Source of the DNA: Halpernia sp048269545
GTDB taxonomy: Bacteria; Bacteroidota; Bacteroidia; Flavobacteriales; Weeksellaceae
Assembly (NCBI RefSeq): GCF_048269545.1
Contig: NZ_JBLXIJ010000014.1
Span: 1-30,248, forward strand
Direction: 5' to 3'
Length of the DNA: 30,248 nucleotides
In this document: in pieces, positions 1-8,300 of the stretch
How the letters are laid out: each line of letters opens with the position of its first letter
Position numbering within the stretch: the stretch's first letter is position 1
Translations under genes and position numbers: made by a program
The notes under the pieces: model-generated
The model's input: the letters and a program-made list of their open reading frames with translations, nothing else
Databases searched by the model: none
Told to the model about the DNA's origin: nothing

Positions 1-39
1 TATGCAATAAATAATTCAAATTATTTAAATTCGCGAAAA

Positions 40-735
40 ATGAGAAATTATCTTGTAATTGGAGGTTCTTCGGGTATTGGAAAAGCTTTAGTAAATATTC
101 TTCAAAAAGAAAATTGTTTAATTATTGCAACTTATAATCAAACACAACCTGAACAAAATTCTCAAAATATAAAATTTATTTCATTAGATGTTTTAAATGG
201 CACTTTAGATTTAGAAAATTTACCCAATGAAATTCATGGTTTAGTTTATTGTCCTGGTAGTATTAATTTGAAACCATTTCACCGTTTTTCGGAAGAAGAT
301 TTTATAAGTGATTTTAAACTTCAGGTTTTAGGTGCAACAAAGATAATTCGAGAAATATTACCAAAATTGAAATCACCTGGAACTTCGTCAATTGTTTTAT
401 TTTCAACAATTGCGGTACAAACTGGTTTTAATTTCCATTCTCAAGTTGCAATTTCAAAAGGAGCACTTGAAGGTTTAACGAAATCTTTATCGGCTGAATT
501 TGCACCGAAAATTAGAGTGAATGCAATTGCACCGTCATTAACAGATACACCATTGGCTGGAAAAATTTTAAATACACCAGAAAAAAAACGTGCTCAAGCG
601 GAATACAATCCAATGAAAAAAATTGGAAACGTGGAAGATATTGCAGAAGCTGCGGCATTTCTTTTATCCGAAAAATCATCTTGGATTACTGGTCAAATTT
701 TACATGTTGATGGAGGATTTTCGACAATAAAGTAA
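40..735 (+). CDS. SDR-family protein with a degenerate catalytic triad
   Basis: A 231-residue protein with the short-chain dehydrogenase/reductase fold. The N-terminal Rossmann nucleotide-binding motif GGSSGIG is at residues 8-14, NAIAPS is at 161-166, and the C-terminal WITGQILHVDGG is at 215-226. The usual catalytic Ser...Tyr-x-x-x-Lys is altered. Lys140 is present, but the Tyr position (136) is Val, and the Ser position 13 residues earlier (123) is Thr, with Ser122 beside it. It therefore binds a nucleotide by fold, but ordinary SDR oxidoreduction is doubtful from the sequence. The substrate is unknown. The ATG follows a short AT-rich leader. What lies upstream is cut off by the window edge. 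A strong hairpin terminator follows at 777. Confidence 0.85.
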   Translation: MRNYLVIGGSSGIGKALVNILQKENCLIIATYNQTQPEQNSQNIKFISLDVLNGTLDLENLPNEIHGLVYCPGSINLKPFHRFSEEDFISDFKLQVLGATKIIREILPKLKSPGTSSIVLFSTIAVQTGFNFHSQVAISKGALEGLTKSLSAEFAPKIRVNAIAPSLTDTPLAGKILNTPEKKRAQAEYNPMKKIGNVEDIAEAAAFLLSEKSSWITGQILHVDGGFSTIK

Positions 736-776
736 CATAGTTTAGTTTTTCATATGTTTTAATTTTTGTTTGTAAG

Positions 777-806
777 ACCTGCATTTTTTTAAAGTGCAGG
801 TTTTTT
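777..806 (+). terminator. Rho-independent terminator after the SDR gene
   Basis: The arms ACCTGCA (777-783) and TGCAGGT (795-801) pair, the stem extends through T/A pairs, and a run of T follows. It lies 41 bp after the SDR stop codon. Confidence 0.8.
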
Positions 807-808
807 GT

Positions 809-844
809 AAAAAAATAAAAAAAGCAGAATCTTTCAATTCTGCT
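809..844 (-). terminator. Terminator of the M28 peptidase gene
   Basis: The arms AGCAGAAT (823-830) and ATTCTGCT (837-844) pair around a 6-nt loop. The A-rich tract at 809-822 becomes the U-run on the minus-strand transcript. It lies just past the stop of the minus-strand peptidase gene, back to back with the SDR terminator. Confidence 0.75.
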
Positions 845-864
845 CAATAAATTATTTTCTAATT

Positions 865-1884
865 TCATTTCTTATCAACTACAATTCTGTCTTTTCTGTT
901 TGCCAATTCCCAAGCCGTAGCGAAAACCAATTGTGCTCTTTTTGCTAACAAAACATAATCAATTTTATCCGGATCATCTGTTGGTTTGTGATAATCTTCA
1001 TGAATGCCATCAAAATAAAACGCCACCGGAATTCCTTTTTTTGCAAAATTATAATGGTCACTTCTGTAATATAATCTTTGTGGATCTTTCGGATCGTCGT
1101 ATTTATAATTTAATTTTAACTGATTGGTTTTTGCATTTGCGGCTTCATTTATTTTCTTTAAATCTGAAGAAAGCATTTCAGAACCAATTACATAAACATA
1201 ATTTTGACCACGGTTTTCTGCATCATCTCTTCCAATCATATCAATATTTAAATCTGCAACGGTATTTTGCAAAGGAAAAACTGGATTATCTACATAATAA
1301 GAAGAACCGAATAAACCGTGTTCTTCTCCCGTAACGTGCAAAAATAAAATTGAACGTTTCGGTCCATGTCCTTCTTTTACAGCTTGTTTAAATGCTTCTG
1401 CTATTTCCATTACCGCAACAGTTCCACTTCCATCGTCATCCGCACCATTGTAAACTACTCCATCTTTCATTCCCACATGATCATAATGTGCAGAAATAAC
1501 AATAATTTCTTCTGGTTTTTCTGAACCTTTTATAAATGCTAAAATATTAGCAGAATCATTAAAAGTCCCACGTCTGCTTTTTTTGTTCATATATTCTGCG
1601 GGAACTGTTTGTAAGTAGGAAGACATTTCAGCTGGATGTGAAATATTGAGATTTTTATAGTAATTAATTATATATTCTGCTGCTCTTTTTTGTCCTTCAC
1701 TTCCCGTATCACGCCCTTCCATATTGTCGTCTGCAATTACATAAAGATTTTTTTTCAATTCATCACTTTTAATGGAAGAATAAGCATCTTTAAATGCTTT
1801 TCCTTCGTAAGAATAATTAACCGTCGCACAACTGGACAATAATGCCACAAAACTTAGAGCCGTAAAAATTTTATTGATTCTCAT
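865..1884 (-). CDS. M28-family zinc aminopeptidase, lipoprotein
   Basis: A 339-residue metallopeptidase. The N-terminus is a lipoprotein signal with lipobox LLSSC, giving lipidated Cys19, so it should sit in the outer or inner membrane facing the periplasm. The M28 metal and catalytic residues are all in place: His133 (AHYDHVG), Asp149 (NGADDDGSG), the Glu187-Glu188 pair (TGEEHG), Asp215 (IDMIGR) and His277 (RSDHYNF). The family releases N-terminal residues from peptides using two zinc ions, so a role in periplasmic peptide turnover is inferred. The start is ATG, preceded on the minus strand by a near-consensus -7 box (TATCTTTA, 1898-1905). It appears monocistronic, with its own terminator. 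Confidence 0.92.
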   Translation of the reverse strand: MRINKIFTALSFVALLSSCATVNYSYEGKAFKDAYSSIKSDELKKNLYVIADDNMEGRDTGSEGQKRAAEYIINYYKNLNISHPAEMSSYLQTVPAEYMNKKSRRGTFNDSANILAFIKGSEKPEEIIVISAHYDHVGMKDGVVYNGADDDGSGTVAVMEIAEAFKQAVKEGHGPKRSILFLHVTGEEHGLFGSSYYVDNPVFPLQNTVADLNIDMIGRDDAENRGQNYVYVIGSEMLSSDLKKINEAANAKTNQLKLNYKYDDPKDPQRLYYRSDHYNFAKKGIPVAFYFDGIHEDYHKPTDDPDKIDYVLLAKRAQLVFATAWELANRKDRIVVDKK

Positions 1885-1943
1885 TTTTAATTTTTTTTAA
1901 AGATAAATAAATTTTTGAAACTATATTTATCCGAACTTTCTAT

Positions 1944-2378
1944 TTAAAATTGAAAGTCTTCAAAAATATACTTATTTTCTAGGAACTTCGCTGAAATATG
2001 GTGATTTCCATTACTTAAAATAATAATTTCTGCTTTTAAAATAGAATTATAACGCGCAGTTTGTTCAAAAGTTTTTCCGGTTAATCTTATTGAAGGTGCT
2101 TTACATTCTAACAAAATTTTCGGTTCTGTTTTTTCTGTTATTAAAAGGTCAATTCTTTTAGATAGACCGTTGATTATTAATTTTTTTTCTAAAATAATTG
2201 CAGAACGAGAATATTGCTTTTCTTTAATAAAATAATTTACCCAATGTTGTCGCACCCACTCTTCTGGCGTAAGCAAAAACCAAGATTTCCGCACTTCATC
2301 ATAAATAAAAAACTTATCTTTGTCTTGCTTTAATTTAAAATTAAAAACGCTCGGAAAATTGAGTTTCGGAAGTTCCAT
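1944..2378 (-). CDS. HsdR N-terminal-domain-like protein (PD-(D/E)XK fold)
   Basis: A 144-residue stand-alone protein resembling only the N-terminal nuclease domain of type I restriction subunit HsdR. A PD-(D/E)XK-like core is visible: Asp77 in RIDLLI, Glu91-Cys-Lys93 in LLECKAP, and a downstream QTARY motif (106-110). LTPEEWVRQHWV (36-47) is typical of the flavobacterial version. No helicase or HsdS/HsdM partner is nearby, so this is not a restriction system. The cellular role is unknown. Its position next to holA, a replication gene, makes a DNA-related role conceivable but unproven. Its ATG is only 5 bp from the divergent holA ATG. Confidence 0.82.
   Translation of the reverse strand: MELPKLNFPSVFNFKLKQDKDKFFIYDEVRKSWFLLTPEEWVRQHWVNYFIKEKQYSRSAIILEKKLIINGLSKRIDLLITEKTEPKILLECKAPSIRLTGKTFEQTARYNSILKAEIIILSNGNHHISAKFLENKYIFEDFQF
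2315..2322 (+). promoter_or_regulatory. Putative -7 box for holA inside the HsdR_N-like gene
   Basis: TATCTTTG matches the Bacteroidota -7 consensus TAnnTTTG exactly and lies 62 bp upstream of the holA ATG, within the antisense coding sequence. No clear TTG is seen at -33, so this is a prediction only. Confidence 0.4.
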
Positions 2379-2383
2379 CCTCT

Positions 2384-3421
2384 ATGAAAGATTTAAATGT
2401 AATTCTCAAAAGTATTAAAAATAAAACGTTTTTACCGGTTTATTTTTTTCACGGCGAAGAATCTTATTTTATTGATGTTGCAGTAAAAGCTTTAGAAAAT
2501 GAAGTTCTTTCTGAAGATGAAAAAGCATTTAATCAAATTATAACTTACGGGAAAGACACTTCTTATGCAGAAATTTGTTCTTTGGCTCGCCAATTTCCAA
2601 TGATGGGCGATAAGCAAGTGATTATTGTAAAAGAAGCGCAAGATTTAAAAACGACAGAAGAAGATTCAAAAGCTTTTCTTACCTATCTTCAAAATCCAGT
2701 AGAAAGTACAATTCTAGTTTTCGGACATAAAAATAAAAAATTAGATGGCAGAAAATCTTTCGGGAAATTATTAAACCAAAAGAAATTTTCTTTTCAAAGT
2801 GAGAAATTAAAAGATTTTAAATTAGTACAATGGATTACGGACGAATGTAAAAATTTAAATATAAAAACTTCGCCAAACATTCCGAATTTATTGGCAGAAT
2901 ATCTAGGCGATGATTTATCTAGAATTGCAAATGAATTAAAAAAGTTGCAAATTATTCTAAAAGAAAATGAAGTTCTAGATGAAAAATTGGTAGAACTTCA
3001 TATTGGGATTTCTAAAGATTATAATGTGTTTGAATTAATTAAATCTTTGGGACAAAACAATCCTGATCAAGTTTCTAAAATTGCTCATTTTATGGGGAAA
3101 AATTCCAAAGTAAATCCGCTGGTTTTAACTTTAGGAATGCTTTATAATTTCTTTTCGAATTTAATAATTTACCACGCAATGGCGGGGCAAAATCCACAAT
3201 CTGTTGCAGCAGAAATGGGAATTAATCCCTATTTTTTAAAAGATTTTACAATTGCCGCAAAAAATTTCAACTTAAAAAGTGCAACAAGAATAATTTCACT
3301 CTTGCGAGAAACAGATTTAAAAGGAAAAGGTTTGGGTGCGCAAAATATGAGTGAAGATGAACTTTTGAATGAATTGGTTTTTAAAATTTTACATATTAAA
3401 GAGATAAAAGTTTTACAGTAA
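2384..3421 (+). CDS. holA: DNA polymerase III subunit delta
   Basis: A 345-residue clamp-loader delta subunit. It opens the beta sliding clamp as part of the tau/delta/delta-prime loader during replication. The N-terminal stretch PVYFFHGEESYFID (residues 18-31) is the characteristic HolA start, replacing a functional Walker A. The middle region (about 140-200) contains the helical AAA+ lid (AEYLGDDLSRIANELKKL). The C-terminal collar helices end near VFKILHIKEIKVL. Length fits the family. The gene is divergent from the HsdR_N-like gene with 5 bp between start codons. The next gene, trxB, starts 98 bp downstream. Confidence 0.93.
   Translation: MKDLNVILKSIKNKTFLPVYFFHGEESYFIDVAVKALENEVLSEDEKAFNQIITYGKDTSYAEICSLARQFPMMGDKQVIIVKEAQDLKTTEEDSKAFLTYLQNPVESTILVFGHKNKKLDGRKSFGKLLNQKKFSFQSEKLKDFKLVQWITDECKNLNIKTSPNIPNLLAEYLGDDLSRIANELKKLQIILKENEVLDEKLVELHIGISKDYNVFELIKSLGQNNPDQVSKIAHFMGKNSKVNPLVLTLGMLYNFFSNLIIYHAMAGQNPQSVAAEMGINPYFLKDFTIAAKNFNLKSATRIISLLRETDLKGKGLGAQNMSEDELLNELVFKILHIKEIKVLQ
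2407..2414 (-). promoter_or_regulatory. Putative -7 box for the HsdR_N-like gene inside holA
   Basis: On the minus strand TACTTTTG matches TAnnTTTG exactly, 29 bp upstream of the minus-strand ATG and inside the first codons of holA. No good -33 element is visible. Confidence 0.4.
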
Positions 3422-3519
3422 ATTTTTACCAATGATTATCATAAAAAAAAATAATTAATAAAATAGATTTTTAAAAATAATTATCCCGATTTTTGGGACA
3501 GAAAAATAAAAATTAGTAA

Positions 3520-4458
3520 ATGGAAAATATTTTAGATTGCATTATCGTAGGTTCTGGTCCAGCTGGTTTTACTGCTGCTATTTACGCAGCTAGAGCGGAC
3601 TTAAAACCCGAACTTTATACAGGTTTAGAACCAGGGGGACAATTAACTACAACCACAGAAGTTGATAATTTCCCAGGTTATGCAAACGGAGTTACAGGTC
3701 CAGAAATGATGATGGATCTTCAAAAACAAGCCGAAAGATTTGATACAAAAGTGCATTACGAAATGATTACCAAAACTGAATTTTCCACAGAAATGGGGGG
3801 AATTCATAAACTTTGGGCTGGAAACAAGGAATTATTTGCAAAAACTGTAATTATTTCTACTGGAGCAACTGCAAAATACTTAGGACTTGATGATGAAAAA
3901 AAATATTCAGGTGGCGGTGTTTCTGCATGTGCGACTTGTGATGGATTTTTCTACAAAGGAAAAGACGTAATCGTAGTTGGAGGAGGCGATACAGCTGCGG
4001 AAGAAGCCACTTATCTTTCAAATATTTGTAATAAAGTGACAATGTTGGTTAGAAAAGATCATTTTCGAGCCTCAAAAGCTATGGAAAAACGTGTTGAAAA
4101 CACACCAAATATTGAAGTGAAATATTTCCATGAATTAGTGGGAATTGAAGGTGAAAACGGATTAGTTGAAAGAGCTGTAGTCATTGATAACAGAACACAA
4201 GAAAAATCGACAATTAATGTTCATGGAATTTTTATCGCAATTGGACACACTCCAAATACATCTATTTTTAATAACCAAATAAACTTGGATGAAAATGGAT
4301 ATATAGAAACCAAACCAAAATCCACAAAAACCAATCTCCCAGGAGTTTTTGCGGCAGGTGATGTACAAGATCACCTTTACAGACAAGCAATTACAGCTGC
4401 TGGAAGCGGTTGTATGGCTGCAATGGATGCAGAAAAATATTTGGGAGAACTGAAATAA
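3520..4458 (+). CDS. trxB: Thioredoxin-disulfide reductase
   Basis: A 312-residue NADPH-dependent flavoprotein that reduces thioredoxin. The FAD-binding GSGPAG motif is at residues 11-16. The redox-active CATC is at 137-140 (Cys137 and Cys140). The NADPH site GGGDTA is at 154-159, with Arg178 and Arg183 of the HRRDxxR-like motif, and the second FAD contact is GVFAAGD at 275-281. It is full length with an ATG start. The 98-bp upstream spacer holds a small TCCC/GGGA inverted repeat at 3483-3497 but no convincing promoter. crcB follows 72 bp downstream on the same strand. Confidence 0.96.
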   Translation: MENILDCIIVGSGPAGFTAAIYAARADLKPELYTGLEPGGQLTTTTEVDNFPGYANGVTGPEMMMDLQKQAERFDTKVHYEMITKTEFSTEMGGIHKLWAGNKELFAKTVIISTGATAKYLGLDDEKKYSGGGVSACATCDGFFYKGKDVIVVGGGDTAAEEATYLSNICNKVTMLVRKDHFRASKAMEKRVENTPNIEVKYFHELVGIEGENGLVERAVVIDNRTQEKSTINVHGIFIAIGHTPNTSIFNNQINLDENGYIETKPKSTKTNLPGVFAAGDVQDHLYRQAITAAGSGCMAAMDAEKYLGELK

Positions 4459-4530
4459 AATCTTAAAAATATTATTAATTTCTTATCAAACTAAATTGCC
4501 AATTACTTCTTATAATTTACTAATGAAAAA

Positions 4531-4896
4531 GTGAGAACAATCTTATACATATTTATTGGTGGTGGTTTCGGAAGCGTGATGCGCTTTTTGATATCTAATT
4601 ATACTGAGAAATTTTTAAATATAAAAGAATTTCCATTTGGAACTTTCACAGTGAATATTTTAGGTTGTTTTTTAATCGGAATTCTTTCTTCTTACTTTTT
4701 AAAAATTGACAATTATTTAAAATTTCTTTTGATAACAGGTTTCTGTGGAGGTTTTACTACTTTTTCTACATTTTCTGCAGAGAACTATTCTCTTTGGCAA
4801 AACGGAAGTTATTTTACTTTAATATTTTATGTTTTAGCAAGTGTAATTTTAGGATTATTTGCGGTTTTTGCTGGCTTTCAGATGATTAAAAATTAA
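4531..4896 (+). CDS. crcB: Fluoride channel CrcB/FluC
   Basis: A 121-residue membrane protein with four hydrophobic segments, matching the dual-topology fluoride exporter family. Signatures are GGGFGSVMRF near residues 9-18, FPFGTFTVNILGCFLIG around 35-51, and GFCGGFTTFSTFSAE around 70-84, which carries the Phe/Thr/Ser residues of the fluoride pore. The start is GTG at 4531; the upstream ATG at 4523 is out of frame and terminates after three codons. No fluoride riboswitch was recognised in the 72-bp upstream spacer. Confidence 0.92.
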   Translation: MRTILYIFIGGGFGSVMRFLISNYTEKFLNIKEFPFGTFTVNILGCFLIGILSSYFLKIDNYLKFLLITGFCGGFTTFSTFSAENYSLWQNGSYFTLIFYVLASVILGLFAVFAGFQMIKN

Positions 4897-4928
4897 GACT
4901 AATTCTATTTCAAATTTTACAAAAATAA

Positions 4929-4960
4929 TTTTGTGGGGACATAAAAGATTTTTATATTTG
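4929..4960 (+). promoter_or_regulatory. Promoter of tRNA-Ser
   Basis: A TTG (4931-4933, within TTTTG), a 19-bp spacer, and TATATTTG (4953-4960) match the Bacteroidota sigma consensus TTG-N19-TAnnTTTG. The tRNA starts 28 bp downstream. This is the clearest promoter in the window. Confidence 0.75.
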
Positions 4961-4987
4961 CACCACTGAAAACGGAAACGTTTTTCT

Positions 4988-5072
4988 GGAGAAATGGCAG
5001 AGTGGTCGATTGCGATAGTCTTGAAAACTATTGACTGTAACAGGTCCGGGGGTTCGAATCCCTCTTTCTCCG
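4988..5072 (+). tRNA. tRNA-Ser (anticodon UGA)
   Basis: The cloverleaf can be drawn by eye. The acceptor arm is GGAGAAA (4988-4994) with TTTCTCC (5065-5071) and discriminator G5072. The anticodon stem ATAGT/ACTAT encloses the loop CTTGAAA, giving anticodon TGA. The long class II variable arm expected of tRNA-Ser is present. The T arm is GGGGG-TTCGAAT-CCCTC with one G-U pair. The 3' CCA is not encoded. It reads UCA and other UCN codons. Confidence 0.95.
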
Positions 5073-5073
5073 C

Positions 5074-5109
5074 AAAAATCCTCAAACTTTAATGTTTGAG
5101 GATTTTTTT
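5074..5109 (+). terminator. Terminator of the tRNA-Ser gene
   Basis: A long stem of AATCCTCAAAC pairing with GTTTGAGGATT encloses a 6-nt loop, followed directly by T residues. It begins within 2 nt of the tRNA 3' end. Confidence 0.85.
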
Positions 5110-5197
5110 GTAAAGAATGTTTTTCGAAATGTTAATTGAAAAATTCTAATTAAAATTTTTATTTTTCTTACTTTCTTTAAAAAAACAATCTTGTTTT

Positions 5198-5251
5198 TAG
5201 CCGCGGGTGAAGCGACATCCCCGCCGCGGCGAGATACAGCGGAACACGGGA
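5198..5251 (+). repeat. GC-rich 54-bp dispersed repeat, copy A
   Basis: A very GC-rich element in otherwise AT-rich spacer, beginning TAGCCGCGGGTGAAGCG and ending GGAACACGGGA. Its reverse complement recurs at 28450-28503 with only two mismatches. Similarity stops at the 54-bp boundary on both sides. The parent sequence can form two hairpins: GCCGC/GCGGC, and CCCGCCG/CGGCGGG. In this copy each hairpin carries one G-to-A change that breaks a pair. The rest of the 5110-5368 spacer holds only the ccsBA terminator. Confidence 0.85.
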
Positions 5252-5282
5252 AGAGGCTTCTAAGAAACAGAAACGTTTTGCT

Positions 5283-5314
5283 ACAAAAAAAATCCTGAAA
5301 ATAATTTCAGGATT
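5283..5314 (-). terminator. Terminator of ccsBA
   Basis: The arms AATCCTGAAA (5291-5300) and TTTCAGGATT (5305-5314) pair. The A-tract before the left arm gives a U-run on the minus-strand transcript. It lies 55 bp past the ccsBA stop. Confidence 0.8.
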
Positions 5315-5368
5315 GTATATTGATAAAAAACGATAAAAGCGAATTTTTATATTTATGGATTCCCTATT

Positions 5369-8300
5369 TTAATTTTTCTTTAAATATCTAAATTTTAAAT
5401 AAGAAGCAATCGCCAAACTTAGCATAAAAGCCAAACCGAGCCAAACCCAGATTGGAATTGGAACTGGATCTCCCGCCGCATAAGAATGCAAACCGGAAAG
5501 ATAATAATTTACACCAAAATAAGTCATCACCATCGAGCAAAAAGCAAACATGGCTGCAACGTGAAAAGTCCATCTACCGCGTAAACCCGGAACTAATCTC
5601 ATGTGTAAAACAAAAGCATAAACAATAATTGAAATAAACGCCCAAGTTTCTTTTGGATCCCAACTCCAATATCTTCCCCAAGATTCATTCGCCCAAATTC
5701 CGCCTAAGAAATTTCCCACTGTAAGAGCGAAAAGTCCAACTGTTAGAGACATTTCTGAAACAATTGTAAGTTCTTTTAAAGTTGTATCGTGATGAAAATG
5801 GTATAATTTTTTATTAGCAATTATATAAAATACTAAAGTAATTACTGCAATAATCATTGAGAGTGCAAAAAAACCATAACTCGAAGTAATTACTGCGACG
5901 TGTACAATTAACCAATAAGATTTTAAAACAGGAACAAGCGGTGTAATTTGAGGATCTAAAGCGGAACCGCCGTGCGCAAATCCCATCATAATAACAGCCA
6001 CTAAAAATCCAGCTGCAGGAATTAATGCATTTGAATTCCTATAAAGAACTAAACCGGCTGTAATTCCAACCCAGGAAATAAAAATAATTGCTTCGTAACC
6101 ATTGCTCCACGGTGCGTGACCAGAAATATACCATCTCGCAACCAAGCCTAAAAAGTGCAAAAAATAACCAACTGCACCAACTCCAATTATAACTTTAATA
6201 GTTTTATTTAAAATTTTAGTTGGTTTAAAAAGTTCTACGAAACCAAGTAAAATAAGCAATCCACCAATTATTGTATAAAAAATTAGAAGTTTAAAATTTA
6301 AATTTACTTTATTCATGAAAACTTCTAAATTAACTTTAGATTTTGCGGGAACCACATTTTTTCCCCACAATTGTTGGTAATTGGATAATTTTGTTAATTC
6401 TGAATCCGCTTTACTCCAATCCCCACTTTGCTCTGCTGCAAGAACTTCTGCGAAATATGGACCCATCACTTTTTGCGAAGCTTCATCTGGTTCCATATTT
6501 TGGTCTAACCAAGAATGCCATGTGTTATTTGGATCATTTTGAACGGGAACAATTCGCATAAATTGCCCGCTAAAAAATTCATTAAAAACTTGAACACGAT
6601 CATTTACAGCAATCACTTCTTTATCATAATTGGTTTGATCACCTGGTTTTTTACGGAATGCCGCTTGATAATCTTCTTCTAAAACGTAATGAAGATTTCC
6701 TTTTCCATCGGATGGAAACATGGACATTAAAGTGGTATAACCATCGTCATTAGCTTTGGTTTTTTTCTTTAAAAGATCGCCGCCTTTTGCGCCAACTTTT
6801 ATAATTGGAACCATCGTCCAACTCGGAGTATCTGTATTTATAGAAAGAAACCATTGGTTTGCATCTAAAGATTTTCCATCGCTTCCTTTAAACTCATCTT
6901 TCTTGTATAATTTTCTTAAAACATCTAAAGCTTGAGTATTCATCGGTACAATTCTACCTTCGTAATTTTGAACTAATAAATATCCAAATTTATCTGCGTG
7001 CGTTTTATCAATTTTATTTTTTGAAATAATAACATCTGCAGGAATTACTTGTGCAGTTTTTAATGGACCAACTGTAGGTTTTTGTACTTCTGGATTTTGA
7101 GAAGTAAGTAAAGCTGCATCTTCATGATTATGTGCATCTTCTGAAGAATAAACATTTTCTCTACTTCCATCTGTGGTTGAATGGGTTTCAATTTTTTGTG
7201 CATTTATACCAAATGAGAGCAGTAATAAAACCACCGCTAACATTTTTTTTCTTTTTACCACTTTTAAATTTTTATTTAATTTCCAGAAATGGGTTCCTTT
7301 CCAAAATAGCGTTATAAATAAACTTAGAAACAATAAGTTATAACCGATATAAGTAAAAGCTGTTCCCCAAAAATCATGGTTTACAGATAAAATTGTTCCT
7401 TTTCTATCTGGATCAAAACTCGATTGGAAAAATCTGTAACCATCATGACTTAAAACATGATTCATGTAAATTTTGTACGGCGTTTCCTTTCCTTTATCTA
7501 CAATTTGTATGTGAGATTCATAAGCAGAAGGCGATGCACTTCCTGGATAAGTTTCCATTACGAATTTGTCCAACTTTAATGAAAATGGTGTATTATAAAT
7601 TTTTGGTCCAAAACCAAGAATAATATTTAATCCATCTAAAGTAATTTGTTTGTATGCATCGGGATTTCCACGTTCTACAGAAAGATTAACCAATTGTTTT
7701 GATTTCGGTCCTTGCACCTCCACACTCAACATATCTGCAAGGTTCTTATCTTTATTTTTATCACCTTGAAAATAAATTAATTTTCCTTTTTTAACTCCTT
7801 CCGGAATTACCAATTTTAAATCTTTAATAGAATATAAACTTCGCAAAACTAAAGGTTGAAATTCATCTTTTTTAGTTGCACCAGTTTTTTGAGTTGCCAT
7901 TGTCATAAAAGTGGCATCTTCCGGCGTTTTCAGCATCATTGTTCCGCTTGTATCATTGAATTCTATCGCACCATCAATTGCTCTATTGTAAGTTACCAAA
8001 GTTCCGTTCAAGCTTTTTGCTTCGCCCGGTTTTATGTAAAGATTTTGTCTTCCAGTTTGTCCTGCAGTTACAATATGAAGATAATTTTGTCCATTTGGAG
8101 AAACTACCAAACTATCTTTTTTTCTTTGAATATAACTCACTTGTTTTACAGAAATTTGTTTTCCACGATAATCGTAAGCTGCACTAAATTTGTGAGGGAA
8201 AATCTTACCTATTAATGAATTTTCTCTAACCAAATCTGGCGTCATCATATATGCGATATCCGGATAATTTAAAATATCTCCTTTATCTTCAATTTGAATT

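Noticed and set aside
686..868. Minus-strand 60-codon ORF downstream of the M28 peptidase gene
   Set aside because: It spans two terminator hairpins and the end of the SDR gene; the translation is low-complexity with no domain.
933..1334. Plus-strand ORF of 133 codons
   Set aside because: It lies entirely antisense within the M28 peptidase gene, whose catalytic residues are all intact, and has no recognisable domain.
1944..2378. Remnant of a type I restriction system
   Set aside because: The ORF is intact, compact and tightly paired with holA, with no hsdM/hsdS debris, so it looks like a stand-alone gene.
4459..4530. Fluoride riboswitch before crcB
   Set aside because: The 72-bp spacer is AT-rich and lacks the conserved GC-containing pseudoknot elements of the crcB RNA motif.
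4855..5085. Minus-strand ORF of 76 codons over the tRNA-Ser gene
   Set aside because: It is the antisense reading of a tRNA; the EGFEPPD-type string is a familiar artefact of T-arm sequence.
7856..8215. Plus-strand ORF of 119 codons inside ccsBA
   Set aside because: Antisense shadow of a clearly conserved gene, with low-complexity Cys/Phe-rich translation.
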